64,000 bases of DNA from Alphaproteobacteria bacterium (GTDB taxonomy: Bacteria; Pseudomonadota; Alphaproteobacteria; Rs-D84): the NCBI GenBank assembly GCA_017629245.1, contig JAGBXO010000011.1, forward strand, positions 1-64,000. Reading direction: 5' to 3'. The notes under the pieces are model-generated. The model worked only from the letters and a program-made list of their open reading frames with translations, did no database searches and was not told where the DNA came from. A program made the translations under genes and the position numbers. This document shows positions 54,540-63,212 of this stretch, piece after piece (position 1 is the stretch's first letter; the number at the start of each line of letters is the position of its first letter).

Positions 54540-55532
54540 ATGTCTGAAAAGGTAGTATTAACAGGGATTAAACCGACCGGCATGCCGCATTTGGGGAACT
54601 ATGTTGGCGCACTAAAACCATTAATTGAACAGTCAAAAACACAGAAAACATTTATGTTTATTGCGGATTTGCATGCGTTGAACACTATTCACGATGCCGC
54701 GCAGATAAAACAGCACACTTATGAAATTGCGGCACTGATGGTTGCGTTGGGGTTGGATTTGAATAATGCGATATTATTCCGTCAGTCTGATATTAGTGAA
54801 ATCTATCATTTGAACACACTGTTGACGAATGTCACGCCCAAGGGGTTAATGAACCGTGCACATTCGTATAAAGCCGCAATGGATAAAAACATTGCAATTG
54901 GCGCGGATGTTGACGCAGGGATTAATATGGGGCTGTACACATATCCAATTTTAATGACGGCGGATATTTTGCTGTATAATTCTGATATTGTGCCGGTGGG
55001 CGCAGACCAAAAGCAGCATGTTGAATTTGCGCGTGATATTGCGGGGTACTTTAACAAAATATATGGCGACACATTTAAAATGCCAGAACCCATCATCGGC
55101 ACAGAAACAGGTCTGATTCCCGGGCTGGACGGGCGAAAGATGAGCAAATCTTATGACAATATTATTCCGCTGTTTGCGCCGGAAAAGGATTTGAAAAAGA
55201 AAATTATGCGCATTATTACGGATTCTAAACTGCCCGAAGATAAAAAAGACCCGGATGAATCCACGATATATCAACTGTATAAACATTTTGCAACAGATGC
55301 CGAGATTGCAGAATTCGCAGAAATGTTTCGTCGTGGTGGGATGGGGTATGGTACAGCAAAAACAATACTGTTTGAAAAAATCAATTCTGTATTGGCAGAA
55401 CCGCGGGCAAAATATGAATATCTGATGTCAAACACGGCGGAAATTGAGGCGATTTTGGCAGATGGCGCAAAACGCGCAGGCGCGGTTGCACGCGAAACAC
55501 TGGGGCGCGTAAAAAAGGCAATGTTAGGCTAA
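54540..55532 (+). CDS. trpS: Tryptophanyl-tRNA synthetase
   Basis: Class I synthetase, 330 aa. HIGH region TGIKPTGMPHLGNYVGAL at residues 8-25, ADLHALN, GADQKQHVEFARDIA, and the KMSKS loop GLDGRKMSKSYDN at about 196. The ribosome site AAAGG precedes the ATG. Followed at 27 bases by the SIMPL-domain gene. Confidence 0.97.
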   Translation: MSEKVVLTGIKPTGMPHLGNYVGALKPLIEQSKTQKTFMFIADLHALNTIHDAAQIKQHTYEIAALMVALGLDLNNAILFRQSDISEIYHLNTLLTNVTPKGLMNRAHSYKAAMDKNIAIGADVDAGINMGLYTYPILMTADILLYNSDIVPVGADQKQHVEFARDIAGYFNKIYGDTFKMPEPIIGTETGLIPGLDGRKMSKSYDNIIPLFAPEKDLKKKIMRIITDSKLPEDKKDPDESTIYQLYKHFATDAEIAEFAEMFRRGGMGYGTAKTILFEKINSVLAEPRAKYEYLMSNTAEIEAILADGAKRAGAVARETLGRVKKAMLG

Positions 55533-55559
55533 GAACAACACACACAGGAGAGAGAACAG

Positions 55560-56294
55560 ATGAAAAAAACACTGATTTGGATTGGAACAGTTATTGGGGC
55601 GGGTGCAGTAATGGCACTGGCGTTCGGGGCAATTAATCGCGACAGGCCGGTTCGCACAATTTCGGTAAATGGCGAATGCCTAACAACCGTCAAAAAGGAC
55701 AAGGTTGCAATTACACTGCGCGTGACAACATTGGCACCGACGGCGGCAGAATCTATGAAACGCGCCACGGACAAGGTTGCTGAAATAACAAAAAGTCTGG
55801 AAACCCTGCCGGTGGAAATGCAGACCACACAATTTAATTCCTATGAAAAGACCGAATGGAATCGCGATGAACAAAAATCAATTACCCTGGGGGTTGAAAC
55901 GACCATCGCGTTAGAGGTTTCTGCAAACGGTATGACCACAATTGAAAATGTGTTGGGGCAATTTGCAGGCGCAACAGATGTATATACCGAAAATCTGCGC
56001 ATGTATGCCAGTCCAAATGTCACCAAGGTGGCGTTGGAAAAATGCCTGGGGGAGGCGGTGGAAAATGCCCGCGTGCGTGCAGATGCCCTGGCCCATGGGG
56101 ACGGTATGCGCGTGGGCAAGATGCTGTCCGTATCATATGGGACACAAATGGCAGAATCTGCGGTGCCAACATATGGACTGATGCGCACTAAAATGGCCCT
56201 GAACGACGCGGTTGCAATGGATGCAGCAGGCACAATTGTCGCAAAAGACGCCGAAGTATCTGTGTCTGTGTCCGCAATCTTTGAAATTAAATAA
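55560..56294 (+). CDS. SIMPL-domain (DUF541) protein, membrane-anchored or exported
   Basis: 244 aa. N-terminal hydrophobic segment (LIWIGTVIGAGAVMALAFGA, residues 4-23). The rest is the SIMPL domain: RTISVNGECLTTVKKDKVAI, ATDKVAEITKSL, and C-terminal AVENARVRADALAHGDGMRV with VGKMLSVSYG. Members are periplasmic or envelope proteins of unclear function. The start has AGGAGAG upstream. xerC follows in 7 bases. Confidence 0.88.
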   Translation: MKKTLIWIGTVIGAGAVMALAFGAINRDRPVRTISVNGECLTTVKKDKVAITLRVTTLAPTAAESMKRATDKVAEITKSLETLPVEMQTTQFNSYEKTEWNRDEQKSITLGVETTIALEVSANGMTTIENVLGQFAGATDVYTENLRMYASPNVTKVALEKCLGEAVENARVRADALAHGDGMRVGKMLSVSYGTQMAESAVPTYGLMRTKMALNDAVAMDAAGTIVAKDAEVSVSVSAIFEIK

Positions 56295-56301
56295 GGATAC
56301 T

Positions 56302-57213
56302 ATGAACGAATTAATCGCAGAATTTATTGGGTATCTGGTCGGGGTAAAAAATTATTCCGACCATACGGCAACGGGGTACGAAAAAGATATTCGCGATTTT
56401 ATCGGGTTCTGTACTGACTTTAATGGGGCACGCCCCCTGCCCGCAGATTTAGCAAATATTGATACAATCTGTTTTCGCGCATATCTGGCAAATCGCCAGC
56501 GGCGCGGGTTGGGCCACGCATCAACGGCGCGGGCATTGTCTTCGTTGCGCGGTTTTTACAGATTTCTGGGGAAAAATTGCGGGATAAAAAATGAGGCAAT
56601 CGGTCTGATATCTGCACCCAAGATTCCGCGAAAATTATCCAAGGCAATCGCACCGGTTGATGTTGAAAATATGCATGATGCAATATCTGAAATTGACGCG
56701 CGCGAACCATGGATTGCGGCGCGCGACTGGGCGTTGGTAGTGCTGCTGTTTGGGTGCGGCCTGCGCATATCCGAGGCATTGGGACTGAAGAACAAAGACA
56801 TTGCCGGATTTCCAGAGGTATTAAGAATTACCGGTAAAGGAAAAAAGGAAAGATTGGTACCGGTTCTGCCGGCGGTTTGGGGTGCGATTGAAAAATATAT
56901 GCGACTGCGTCCATTTGGCAATGGGATGGACGACGCACTGTTTCGCAGCGTACGCGGTCTGCCGATGTCGGCCCGCATGGCGGAAAAGGTTATAGAGGCA
57001 CTGCGACACTATCTGCAATTGCCAGATTATGTGACACCACATGCGTTGCGACATACTTTTGCGACCGCCCTGTTGGCAGATGGGGCAGATTTACGCAGTT
57101 TGCAAGAATTGCTGGGGCATTCGTCGTTGTCAACCACGCAATTATATACGCGCGTGAACATGGCAGAAATCACGGATATTTACGCAAATGCACATCCGCG
57201 CGCCAATGATTGA
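56302..57213 (+). CDS. xerC: Tyrosine recombinase XerC
   Basis: 303 aa. N-terminal SAM-like core-binding domain (NYSDHTATGYEKDIRDFIGF). Catalytic residues in order: Arg in GCGLRISEALGL, Lys in GKGKKERLVPV, His and Arg in HALRHTFATALL, His in LLGHSSLSTTQ, and Tyr in QLYTRVN. XerC resolves chromosome dimers at dif with XerD. XerC is preferred to XerD because of the trpS/SIMPL context and the sequence of the C-terminal box, but this is not certain. ATAAGGA precedes the ATG. Confidence 0.88.
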   Translation: MNELIAEFIGYLVGVKNYSDHTATGYEKDIRDFIGFCTDFNGARPLPADLANIDTICFRAYLANRQRRGLGHASTARALSSLRGFYRFLGKNCGIKNEAIGLISAPKIPRKLSKAIAPVDVENMHDAISEIDAREPWIAARDWALVVLLFGCGLRISEALGLKNKDIAGFPEVLRITGKGKKERLVPVLPAVWGAIEKYMRLRPFGNGMDDALFRSVRGLPMSARMAEKVIEALRHYLQLPDYVTPHALRHTFATALLADGADLRSLQELLGHSSLSTTQLYTRVNMAEITDIYANAHPRAND

Positions 57214-57245
57214 TTTATTTTTTTACAACAATTGCAAAAAAGTAC

Positions 57246-57274
57246 TTGCATTTATTCCAAGAACATTATATTAT
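57246..57274 (+). promoter_or_regulatory. Promoter of tRNA-Asp
   Basis: TTGCAT (57246-57251), 17 bases, TATTAT (57269-57274). Confidence 0.65.
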
Positions 57275-57287
57275 ATGCAACGCTTTA

Positions 57288-57364
57288 GGGGTTGTAGCTC
57301 AGCTGGTTAGAGCGTCTGCCTGTCACGCAGAAGGTCGCGGGTTCGAGCCCCGTCAATCCCGCCA
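57288..57364 (+). tRNA. tRNA-Asp(GUC)
   Basis: 77 bases with CCA. Acceptor GGGGTTG / CAATCCC (one G-U), anticodon GTC in CTGCCTGTCACGCAG, T-loop GGTTCGAGCCC. Confidence 0.96.
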
Positions 57365-57368
57365 GTAT

Positions 57369-57394
57369 TTACCGCAGTTTTCTGCGGTTTTTCT
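57369..57394 (+). terminator. Terminator of tRNA-Asp
   Basis: ACCGCAG / CTGCGGT with loop TTTT, then TTTTTC. Confidence 0.88.
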
Positions 57395-57409
57395 TTTGTT
57401 TGTTTTCCA

Positions 57410-57446
57410 CATAAAAAAAACGCACACACAGTTGGTATGCGTTTTA
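57410..57446 (-). terminator. Terminator of the outer-membrane barrel gene
   Basis: On the minus strand ACGCATACC pairs with a TGTGCGT-containing arm and is followed by T8. Confidence 0.7.
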
Positions 57447-57463
57447 TCCCGTGTTTCAAAAAA

Positions 57464-58177
57464 TTAAAACCTGTAGCCCACTCCCATGGCAACAGAAAAA
57501 GAATCCGCGCTTATTGAAACATCGGTATCATCAATTTCCGTTTCAGGGATAAAGGCATAGCTGGCAACCCCATATAAAAAGAAGTTATCATTTACATAGT
57601 AATTTATACCTGCGCCAAATTTTATCATCATCGCAGAAAAATCTACATCATCCGTTTCAGCAAAAACACCAGCCAACCCTAATCGCACGAATGGCGACAC
57701 ATTTTTTGTTCCGTCAATAAAACCATCAACTGTTATTCCGTATACGCCGGCATCGGTTTCTGTATCGCTATCCCCATCTATTGATGTTTCAATATTCTGG
57801 TGCGCGATATCAAACGATAGACGAACCCTGTTATCTATATCAAAACCAAACACCAAAGACACATCATCAAAAATCCCCTTATTAACAGTAAATTCCGATG
57901 TATCCTGATTAATTTCTTCTCCATATAAATCCACGTTCAAATTCGTTGTATTATAAGATATCAGTGGCGCTTCCACACTCATAAAAATTCGTGAATTTGA
58001 CGATCTTTTTGGAACATAAACCGTGTCATTGTATATGATTTCGCCTGTAACATCTTGAAAGATGATTTCTTCAGCCTCTTGCGTATCAATATTGGATTCC
58101 GTAACATTATCTTCGGCAAAACAGGCAGTTGAAACTGATAAAGCCGCAGTCAAAGCTAATAATAAATTCGTTTTCAT
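57464..58177 (-). CDS. Outer-membrane beta-barrel protein, 237 aa
   Basis: Signal peptide MKTNLLLALTAALSVSTACFA. The mature chain has alternating amphipathic strands (RVRLSFDIAHQNIET, VSPFVRLGLAGVFAET, FFLYGVASYAFIPE) and ends in FSVAMGVGYRF, a C-terminal Phe typical for BAM-assembled barrels. About 8 strands would fit the OmpA/OmpW-like small barrel class. No specific family assigned. The leader contains a hairpin (GTAA/TTAC plus CGCAG/CTGCG, 58193-58217). Confidence 0.8.
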   Translation of the reverse strand: MKTNLLLALTAALSVSTACFAEDNVTESNIDTQEAEEIIFQDVTGEIIYNDTVYVPKRSSNSRIFMSVEAPLISYNTTNLNVDLYGEEINQDTSEFTVNKGIFDDVSLVFGFDIDNRVRLSFDIAHQNIETSIDGDSDTETDAGVYGITVDGFIDGTKNVSPFVRLGLAGVFAETDDVDFSAMMIKFGAGINYYVNDNFFLYGVASYAFIPETEIDDTDVSISADSFSVAMGVGYRF

Positions 58178-58266
58178 TTTCCCCTCTTTTGTAGTAACTG
58201 CGCAGTATTTCTGCGTTACATCTTTATGTTAGGAAAAAATATTACATATTGCAAATTTTATTTGTG

Positions 58267-58292
58267 ACCACCGTCGTTTGACGGTGTTTTTT
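58267..58292 (+). terminator. Orphan plus-strand terminator between divergent genes
   Basis: CACCGTC / GACGGTG with loop GTTT, then T6. No plus-strand gene lies upstream: the barrel gene is on the minus strand and the lipoprotein gene starts at 58358. It may end an unannotated small or antisense RNA. Confidence 0.7.
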
Positions 58293-58357
58293 CTTGTTTA
58301 TTATTTTAAATTAATAATCTATAATCCAAATATACAAAACAAACAAAGGAGAATATT

Positions 58358-58819
58358 ATGAACCTGAAATCTTTTATCGCAGGCGCATGTGTGTTGGCGT
58401 TGGCCGCATGTGGCGACAATGCACAAAACCCAGAATTATTAAAGGGTGCGAACTTTGTTTCTGCACAGCCGGGCGCAGATATCACACTGACATTTGATCC
58501 AAATGAAATGCGCGTTTATGGTCGCGTGGTAAACCTGTATAATGGCGGATATACCGCAGACGGCAATAACATTAAATTTGAAGGCTTTGCATCAACAATG
58601 ATGATGGGCGAACCCCAGGCGATGGAGGCAGAACAAGAATACTTTCAGTTTATGCCAACGGTTGAAAAATACGAACTGGGCGATGGGAAATTAACACTGA
58701 TTTCCGGCGATGGCAAAGAAATTGTCTTTACCCAGGTTGAAGAATTGCCAGGCGAAGAAGCACCAGCCAACGCCGATGCGCCAGCCGCTGAAACACCCGC
58801 CGCAGCGGATGCAAAATAA
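58358..58819 (+). CDS. META/HslJ-domain lipoprotein, 153 aa
   Basis: Signal MNLKSFIAGACVLALAACGD with lipobox LAAC (Cys18). The body resembles the META domain: NNIKFEGFASTMMMGEPQAM, EQEYFQFMPTVEKYELGDGK and LTLISGDGKEIVFTQ. A tail rich in Ala/Pro/Glu follows. Probably outer-membrane anchored. Ribosome site AAAGGAG. Homologues are tied to envelope stress, but the role here is unknown. Confidence 0.82.
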   Translation: MNLKSFIAGACVLALAACGDNAQNPELLKGANFVSAQPGADITLTFDPNEMRVYGRVVNLYNGGYTADGNNIKFEGFASTMMMGEPQAMEAEQEYFQFMPTVEKYELGDGKLTLISGDGKEIVFTQVEELPGEEAPANADAPAAETPAAADAK

Positions 58820-58845
58820 ATCGGAATAAAATCATTGTTATTTAC

Positions 58846-58874
58846 TTGACAATTGATTTGAATACCGTTATAAT
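58846..58874 (+). promoter_or_regulatory. Promoter of tRNA-Glu
   Basis: TTGACA (58846-58851), 17 bases, TATAAT (58869-58874): the consensus. Confidence 0.8.
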
Positions 58875-58907
58875 TTGCCAGCGTTTGATTAAGAACATGG
58901 CAGTTTT

Positions 58908-58983
58908 GGCCCCATCGTCTAGAGGCCTAGGACACCGCCCTTTCAAGGCGAGAACACCGGTTCGAATCCGGTTGGGGCTGCCA
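58908..58983 (+). tRNA. tRNA-Glu(UUC)
   Basis: 76 bases with CCA. Acceptor GGCCCCA / TGGGGCT (terminal G-U), anticodon TTC in GCCCTTTCAAGGC, T-loop GGTTCGAATCC. Confidence 0.95.
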
Positions 58984-58986
58984 GAA

Positions 58987-59018
58987 TTAAAAAATCGGGT
59001 TTTATACCCGATTTTTCT
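58987..59018 (+). terminator. Terminator of tRNA-Glu
   Basis: AAATCGGGT / ACCCGATTT with a 5-base loop, then TTC. Confidence 0.85.
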
Positions 59019-59097
59019 TTATTTTCCAATACTTTCAACAGTTCGAAAGTTAAGTGTTGAAAACATACATCGTTTTACATATTTACGAACTTTTAAA

Positions 59098-59126
59098 ATA
59101 AAAAACTCGCCAAAATGGCGAGTCCT
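59098..59126 (-). terminator. Terminator of the 516-aa J-domain gene
   Basis: On the minus strand ACTCGCC / GGCGAGT with a 5-base loop, then TTTTTTATTTT. Confidence 0.85.
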
Positions 59127-59151
59127 TGTGGTTTTTGCATACCAACCTAAA

Positions 59152-60702
59152 TTACGCGGCACGCTGATATTCACAACATTTTTGTTGGTACATTTTTGTA
59201 TATTTTTGCATACGTAACAAGTTGTATTCACGTTCGCATTTTTCTTTATATCCCTGCGCCCGGATTTTGTTATTAACACATGCAGACCAAGTCATTTGCG
59301 CTTTGCTTAATTGCTGTTCCAACTTTCTTTTCTTTGGATCATTTGCCGGTGTTCTGGCGTATTCATTTTTGATTCTTTCTTTTTCTGCTGTGGCGGCTTT
59401 TAATCTGTCCACCGCACAATCATAATCACGAATAGCCAGTTGCAATTTATTCCATGCCTGTTGTATCCGATTAGCATGTTCAGGACGAGGCTGACGTGGC
59501 TGCTCTGGACGAGATTGCCCCCCACGATTTCTGATGTATCGCGACATAACACTGTATGCCTCGTTTATTTGTTGCATCTTGCGTTTTGCTGCTTCTTCAT
59601 TACCCTGGTTTCTGTCTGGGTGCCAGATTTTGCACAATTTACGATACGCCGCTTTTACATCTTGCTCGGTTGCATTCAAGGACACACCTAAAATGCTTGC
59701 TGCCTGTTGTGGCGTCATAATAGCCTTGGCAAACGATTTTATATTCTGGGTATTTTGTTTCGTTTTCTGAGCGGCTTTATATATATCCTGATAATTTTCT
59801 GTTCCTTGCTGGGTGCTGCTTTGTGGTTTACCCTGCTCATCATAGGTTACAGAAGACACAACCTTGCCGTCTTGGTAATTTGTTATTGTGCACAAATTTC
59901 CAGATGGATAATATGTTGTCTGAGACATGGTTTCCAGACTATCGCCTTTCTTAACACGTCTGGTGATACAGGCAACTTTATCGCCATTAAAACTTATCTC
60001 GTCATATTCACCTAATTGGGCCGATACTTGCATTTTGCCATTTTCGCTGTATTGCGTTATAGAAGCAATGTATGAGGCCGCTTCATCTTCTTGGTTTTCG
60101 GAATGCCACTGGCCTGTGCGTTTTGTCTTTTGCTTATACGTGATATGACTGGCCATTTGTCCATTAGGATAGTATTGTTTTGTGTCTGTTGTCAGCCATT
60201 TTTCACGTCCTGGGCCAAACCAGTCCGTCATTTTCACCTTATGTACAGAAGACACTATGTACCCAGCATCATTGAATGAAATTTCTTCAATTTCATTTGT
60301 TTTGCCAAAACCATTGTATTCCGATAAATGTTTGATAACCGACCTAACATGTCCCGATGGTGCAAAGTTTACAATATCGTCTTTGTTAGCATTTATAGTC
60401 GCAATAACATGACCTTTTTCATCGTATTGAGAAATGGCCCTGTTGCCCCAAATATCACGACGCGTAATCGATGCAACGCACCCATTATGATATGTTATGT
60501 CTTTTTCATTAAAGTACAATGCGTCCAATTTTTCTTTGAACACAGCCTGACCTTGGGAATCGTATTGGATTAAATATTTATCGAATCCGATTTTTAATAT
60601 CTGTGTAGCCAAAGAACCGTCTGGACGACGTGTTTCAGAAATGATATTTTCTGCTTTGTTGATTGATGATGTTTCAGGAAGATTTGTTTTTACGTTTGTC
60701 AT
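59152..60702 (-). CDS. J-domain protein with N-terminal MORN/YwqK-like repeats, 516 aa
   Basis: Residues about 1-310 contain tandem beta-hairpin repeats of the type YYPNGQMASHITY and YYPSGNLCTITNYQDGKVVSSV, as in MORN_2/YwqK proteins. A J domain follows at about 325-390 (MTPQQAASILGVSLNATEQD, HPD in KIWHPDRNQGNE). The C-terminal 110 residues are a charged, Cys-containing coiled-coil region. J domains recruit DnaK. No Gly/Phe or zinc-finger part, so it is not canonical DnaJ. The joining of MORN-like repeats to a J domain is uncommon. Confidence 0.82.
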   Translation of the reverse strand: MTNVKTNLPETSSINKAENIISETRRPDGSLATQILKIGFDKYLIQYDSQGQAVFKEKLDALYFNEKDITYHNGCVASITRRDIWGNRAISQYDEKGHVIATINANKDDIVNFAPSGHVRSVIKHLSEYNGFGKTNEIEEISFNDAGYIVSSVHKVKMTDWFGPGREKWLTTDTKQYYPNGQMASHITYKQKTKRTGQWHSENQEDEAASYIASITQYSENGKMQVSAQLGEYDEISFNGDKVACITRRVKKGDSLETMSQTTYYPSGNLCTITNYQDGKVVSSVTYDEQGKPQSSTQQGTENYQDIYKAAQKTKQNTQNIKSFAKAIMTPQQAASILGVSLNATEQDVKAAYRKLCKIWHPDRNQGNEEAAKRKMQQINEAYSVMSRYIRNRGGQSRPEQPRQPRPEHANRIQQAWNKLQLAIRDYDCAVDRLKAATAEKERIKNEYARTPANDPKKRKLEQQLSKAQMTWSACVNNKIRAQGYKEKCEREYNLLRMQKYTKMYQQKCCEYQRAA

Positions 60703-61092
60703 GATAGCACCTCTTGGTTATGCTGTTCATGATACGGCTTACTCTCCGTATCGTGCATATATAGCACAACAATTGTATTTGTCAAGTTATATTATAATAA
60801 ATATATACGTTTTTTATAAAGACTTCTAAAACGCCTTAACATCTTTCCCAAACAACAACAAATCTTTGATAGTATCATCTTGTGAATTGCACAGTTGGCC
60901 CTGCCAAATCTGATTTTCCGTCCATTTGGGCGGATTTTTTTGTTTGATTTTCAATCCTTCTAAGAGCCCGTAAGTTGGGCGGAAAAATATCATGATATTA
61001 TTTATTTGACTAATCCCACAATATGTGCTATTAATGCAGGATACGGAAGGTTCTGTATCATATACACAAAAACATTGATTAAGAGGTGTAAT
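60703..61092. other. 390-base divergent intergenic region with orphan terminator and possible small RNA
   Basis: A plus-strand promoter-like pair TTGTCA/TATATA (about 60779-60807) and a plus-strand terminator at 60917-60942 (TCCGTCC / GGGCGGA with a G-U pair, then T6) could define a small RNA of about 130 bases. TTGACT (61006-61011) with TATTAA 17 bases later probably serves the 61093 gene. A 100-codon minus-strand frame (61128-60826) also crosses here; I see no support for it. Confidence 0.4.
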
Positions 61093-62013
61093 ATGCAGAA
61101 ACAAAATCAAGAGCAGCCGTCGCAACAAACGCAGACAGCAAACACAATTCCAACTTTACAATTAGCCGCACTGATGTTGATATGGCAATACAATACAGAG
61201 AGTGCAAAGTTAAACAAGAAACCGACAACTGCTGTGGGACATCCAATAACCACCAGTCCAATCATAATATTATTAATCGTACAGTCGTCTCGGGGCAACA
61301 ATCTGGCAAACACGCAGACCCCAAACAATATCACTGACAAGTCAATCGACAAGCAACCAGATGATATTAAGCAGAAAAAATCTGACACCCAGCAAAATGG
61401 CCAGATGCAAAAAAAACTTGCAGAATGGATGCAACTGCAACAAAAAAGAGTCGCGCAATTACGCGAAAAACGCAAACAAGCATGGCGCAAGTTTAACGAA
61501 TGGATTCACAATCAGCAAAAACGCGCTGAACAAGAATACAAGGCGCGCCAACAGGCGAAAAATACACAAGGTAAATCTGGACACACTATAAATAAAACGC
61601 CAGAAATGTCGGTGCAGGATGCCGCAAAAATCTTGGGCGTGAATATGAATACATCACACAATAAAATCAAGCGCGCGTATCGTAAATTATGTCTGCGGTG
61701 GCACCCGGATAAAAATCCAAACAATATGGAAATGGCCACACGCATGATTCAGCAGATTAATATGGCGTACATAGTTATGAAAGCGCACGCAAAAGAGAAT
61801 CTGGCAAACAATCGTCACCCAACAAACAAACCGGCAAATTCAATGGCACATAAATTAAAATCAGCAACAAAGCCGCAGATACTGATCCTGCCGGCAAGGA
61901 CAGATAAAGTTGCCAAAAAGACAAACAATATAATCAAGGCTAACAAGGAACAGCTAAAACAGCTGATGCGCATGCAACAATTGAAGAAACAAATGCGCGT
62001 GCATACCAAATAA
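61093..62013 (+). CDS. Second J-domain protein, 306 aa
   Basis: The N-terminal part includes a hydrophobic stretch (PITTSPIIILLIVQSS, about residues 50-65), possibly a membrane anchor. It is followed by a Lys/Gln-rich helical region (residues 105-165). The J domain is at about 170-235 (MSVQDAAKILGVNMNTSHNK, HPD in RWHPDKNPNN, INMAYIVM). The C-terminus is Lys-rich. GAGG precedes ATG 61093. The J domain is closely related in phrasing to that of the divergent 516-aa protein (ILGVxxN, AAYRKLC versus RAYRKLC), suggesting duplication. Confidence 0.8.
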   Translation: MQKQNQEQPSQQTQTANTIPTLQLAALMLIWQYNTESAKLNKKPTTAVGHPITTSPIIILLIVQSSRGNNLANTQTPNNITDKSIDKQPDDIKQKKSDTQQNGQMQKKLAEWMQLQQKRVAQLREKRKQAWRKFNEWIHNQQKRAEQEYKARQQAKNTQGKSGHTINKTPEMSVQDAAKILGVNMNTSHNKIKRAYRKLCLRWHPDKNPNNMEMATRMIQQINMAYIVMKAHAKENLANNRHPTNKPANSMAHKLKSATKPQILILPARTDKVAKKTNNIIKANKEQLKQLMRMQQLKKQMRVHTK

Positions 62014-62015
62014 AG

Positions 62016-62044
62016 AAAAACGCCCTGTCTGGGCGTTTTTCTTA
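62016..62044 (+). terminator. Terminator of the second J-domain gene
   Basis: AACGCCC / GGGCGTT with a 5-base loop, then TTTTC. Confidence 0.88.
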
Positions 62045-62122
62045 ATAATTTATTTCAACGCACCTTGCTGCTTGACATTTATTTAAATTTGTCTATATAT
62101 AACTGTGAGATTGAGGACAGTT

Positions 62123-63181
62123 ATGGACTATAAAAAGAGAAATTTTCTAAATGCCCCGCAGTATATTATGGACATTAAACGGAACACAAGGTATGAAAAA
62201 GCGCGAAAGTTCGTAGATGCGGATGTAATGGGAATGGACAAGACAACACTAAGCGAATTAACCGCGCTGTTGCGCAATCTTATAAGCATGGCGGGCCAAC
62301 TTAGCCTGATACAAGGGGTAAACATAACAAAAACCATTCAACAACAGTTGGAAAAATTGCCACAATTAATTCAACATATGATTTCTATTTGGGGAATCGA
62401 AGAGTTTATCAGACGGTGTGAACATGCAGTAAAAATCGATGCATACAGACCAAAAAATATGCCGATACTGGATTTAGTAGCAGAGCCAGATTTATTCTGT
62501 ATTAATGGGCCTTTTTCAACATTTGATAAAAAACTGGGCAAAAAACAAATCGCAAATAAGACAGTCGATCAGATTAAGGAATACATTAACAAAAATATAC
62601 CAACAGCAAACATCTGCGCAAACACAATCGCAAACACCGCACTAAGCGTATTAAACAAAAATGCGGACCAACAAAAACACTTGATATTTGATGGTGATAT
62701 ATTGACCTATAATTTACACTTTCAAAAAATCGCGAACGATATGCTAAAAGAATTAAATTTGCCAAGCGATGCACCATGGGTATATTTTGTTGAATCATGG
62801 GATTTTTTACCGAATGCACCAGAAGGATTAATGGGCATATCCAGCAAGATAAAAATGACTGCCGATGGCACACCTGAAACATGCATAATAATAAATATAA
62901 ACAATATAAGAAAAAAAACATCCGTACTGTCTGATGAATTTTTGCAAAATTTGGTAACATTCTGTGAAGCAGCAGCAACATTTACACATGAATTTGTTCA
63001 CTTTATTGACCGCGAACACCCAAACCACGGGGCATTAGGCGCACAACAATCACACATCTGCAACAAAATATACGACAGTAAAGAATCAGAATACAAAAAA
63101 AATCCATGCGAAATGGTACCACTGATGACAGGCGATATCGTAAAACAAGAATTAATCAGAAATGCATTAAAAATACGGTAA
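62123..63181 (+). CDS. Unknown protein with HExxH metallopeptidase motif, 352 aa
   Basis: A zinc-protease-like motif FTHEFVHFID lies at about residues 286-295, followed by EHPNHGALG and later KKNPCEMVPLMTG, where Glu could be the third ligand. The first 250 residues match no family known to me and are helix-rich. No signal peptide, so cytoplasmic or exported by another route. GAGG 7 bases before ATG 62123 fixes the start. A protease role is inferred from the motif only. Confidence 0.65.
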   Translation: MDYKKRNFLNAPQYIMDIKRNTRYEKARKFVDADVMGMDKTTLSELTALLRNLISMAGQLSLIQGVNITKTIQQQLEKLPQLIQHMISIWGIEEFIRRCEHAVKIDAYRPKNMPILDLVAEPDLFCINGPFSTFDKKLGKKQIANKTVDQIKEYINKNIPTANICANTIANTALSVLNKNADQQKHLIFDGDILTYNLHFQKIANDMLKELNLPSDAPWVYFVESWDFLPNAPEGLMGISSKIKMTADGTPETCIIININNIRKKTSVLSDEFLQNLVTFCEAAATFTHEFVHFIDREHPNHGALGAQQSHICNKIYDSKESEYKKNPCEMVPLMTGDIVKQELIRNALKIR

Positions 63182-63212
63182 AGAATGCACGCTTGGGCAT
63201 TCTTTATTTTTT
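63182..63212. terminator. Terminator between convergent genes
   Basis: AGAATGC / GCATTCT with an 8-base loop, then TTATTTTTT. Confidence 0.75.

Noticed and set aside
56302-57213. Tyrosine recombinase as part of a mobile element
   Set aside because: Full XerC architecture in a housekeeping context (trpS, SIMPL), without direct repeats or cargo, although a tRNA gene follows.
60826-61128. 100-codon minus-strand frame between the J-domain genes
   Set aside because: No ribosome site or family, and it runs through a plus-strand terminator hairpin and the promoter of the next gene. Kept only as a remark.
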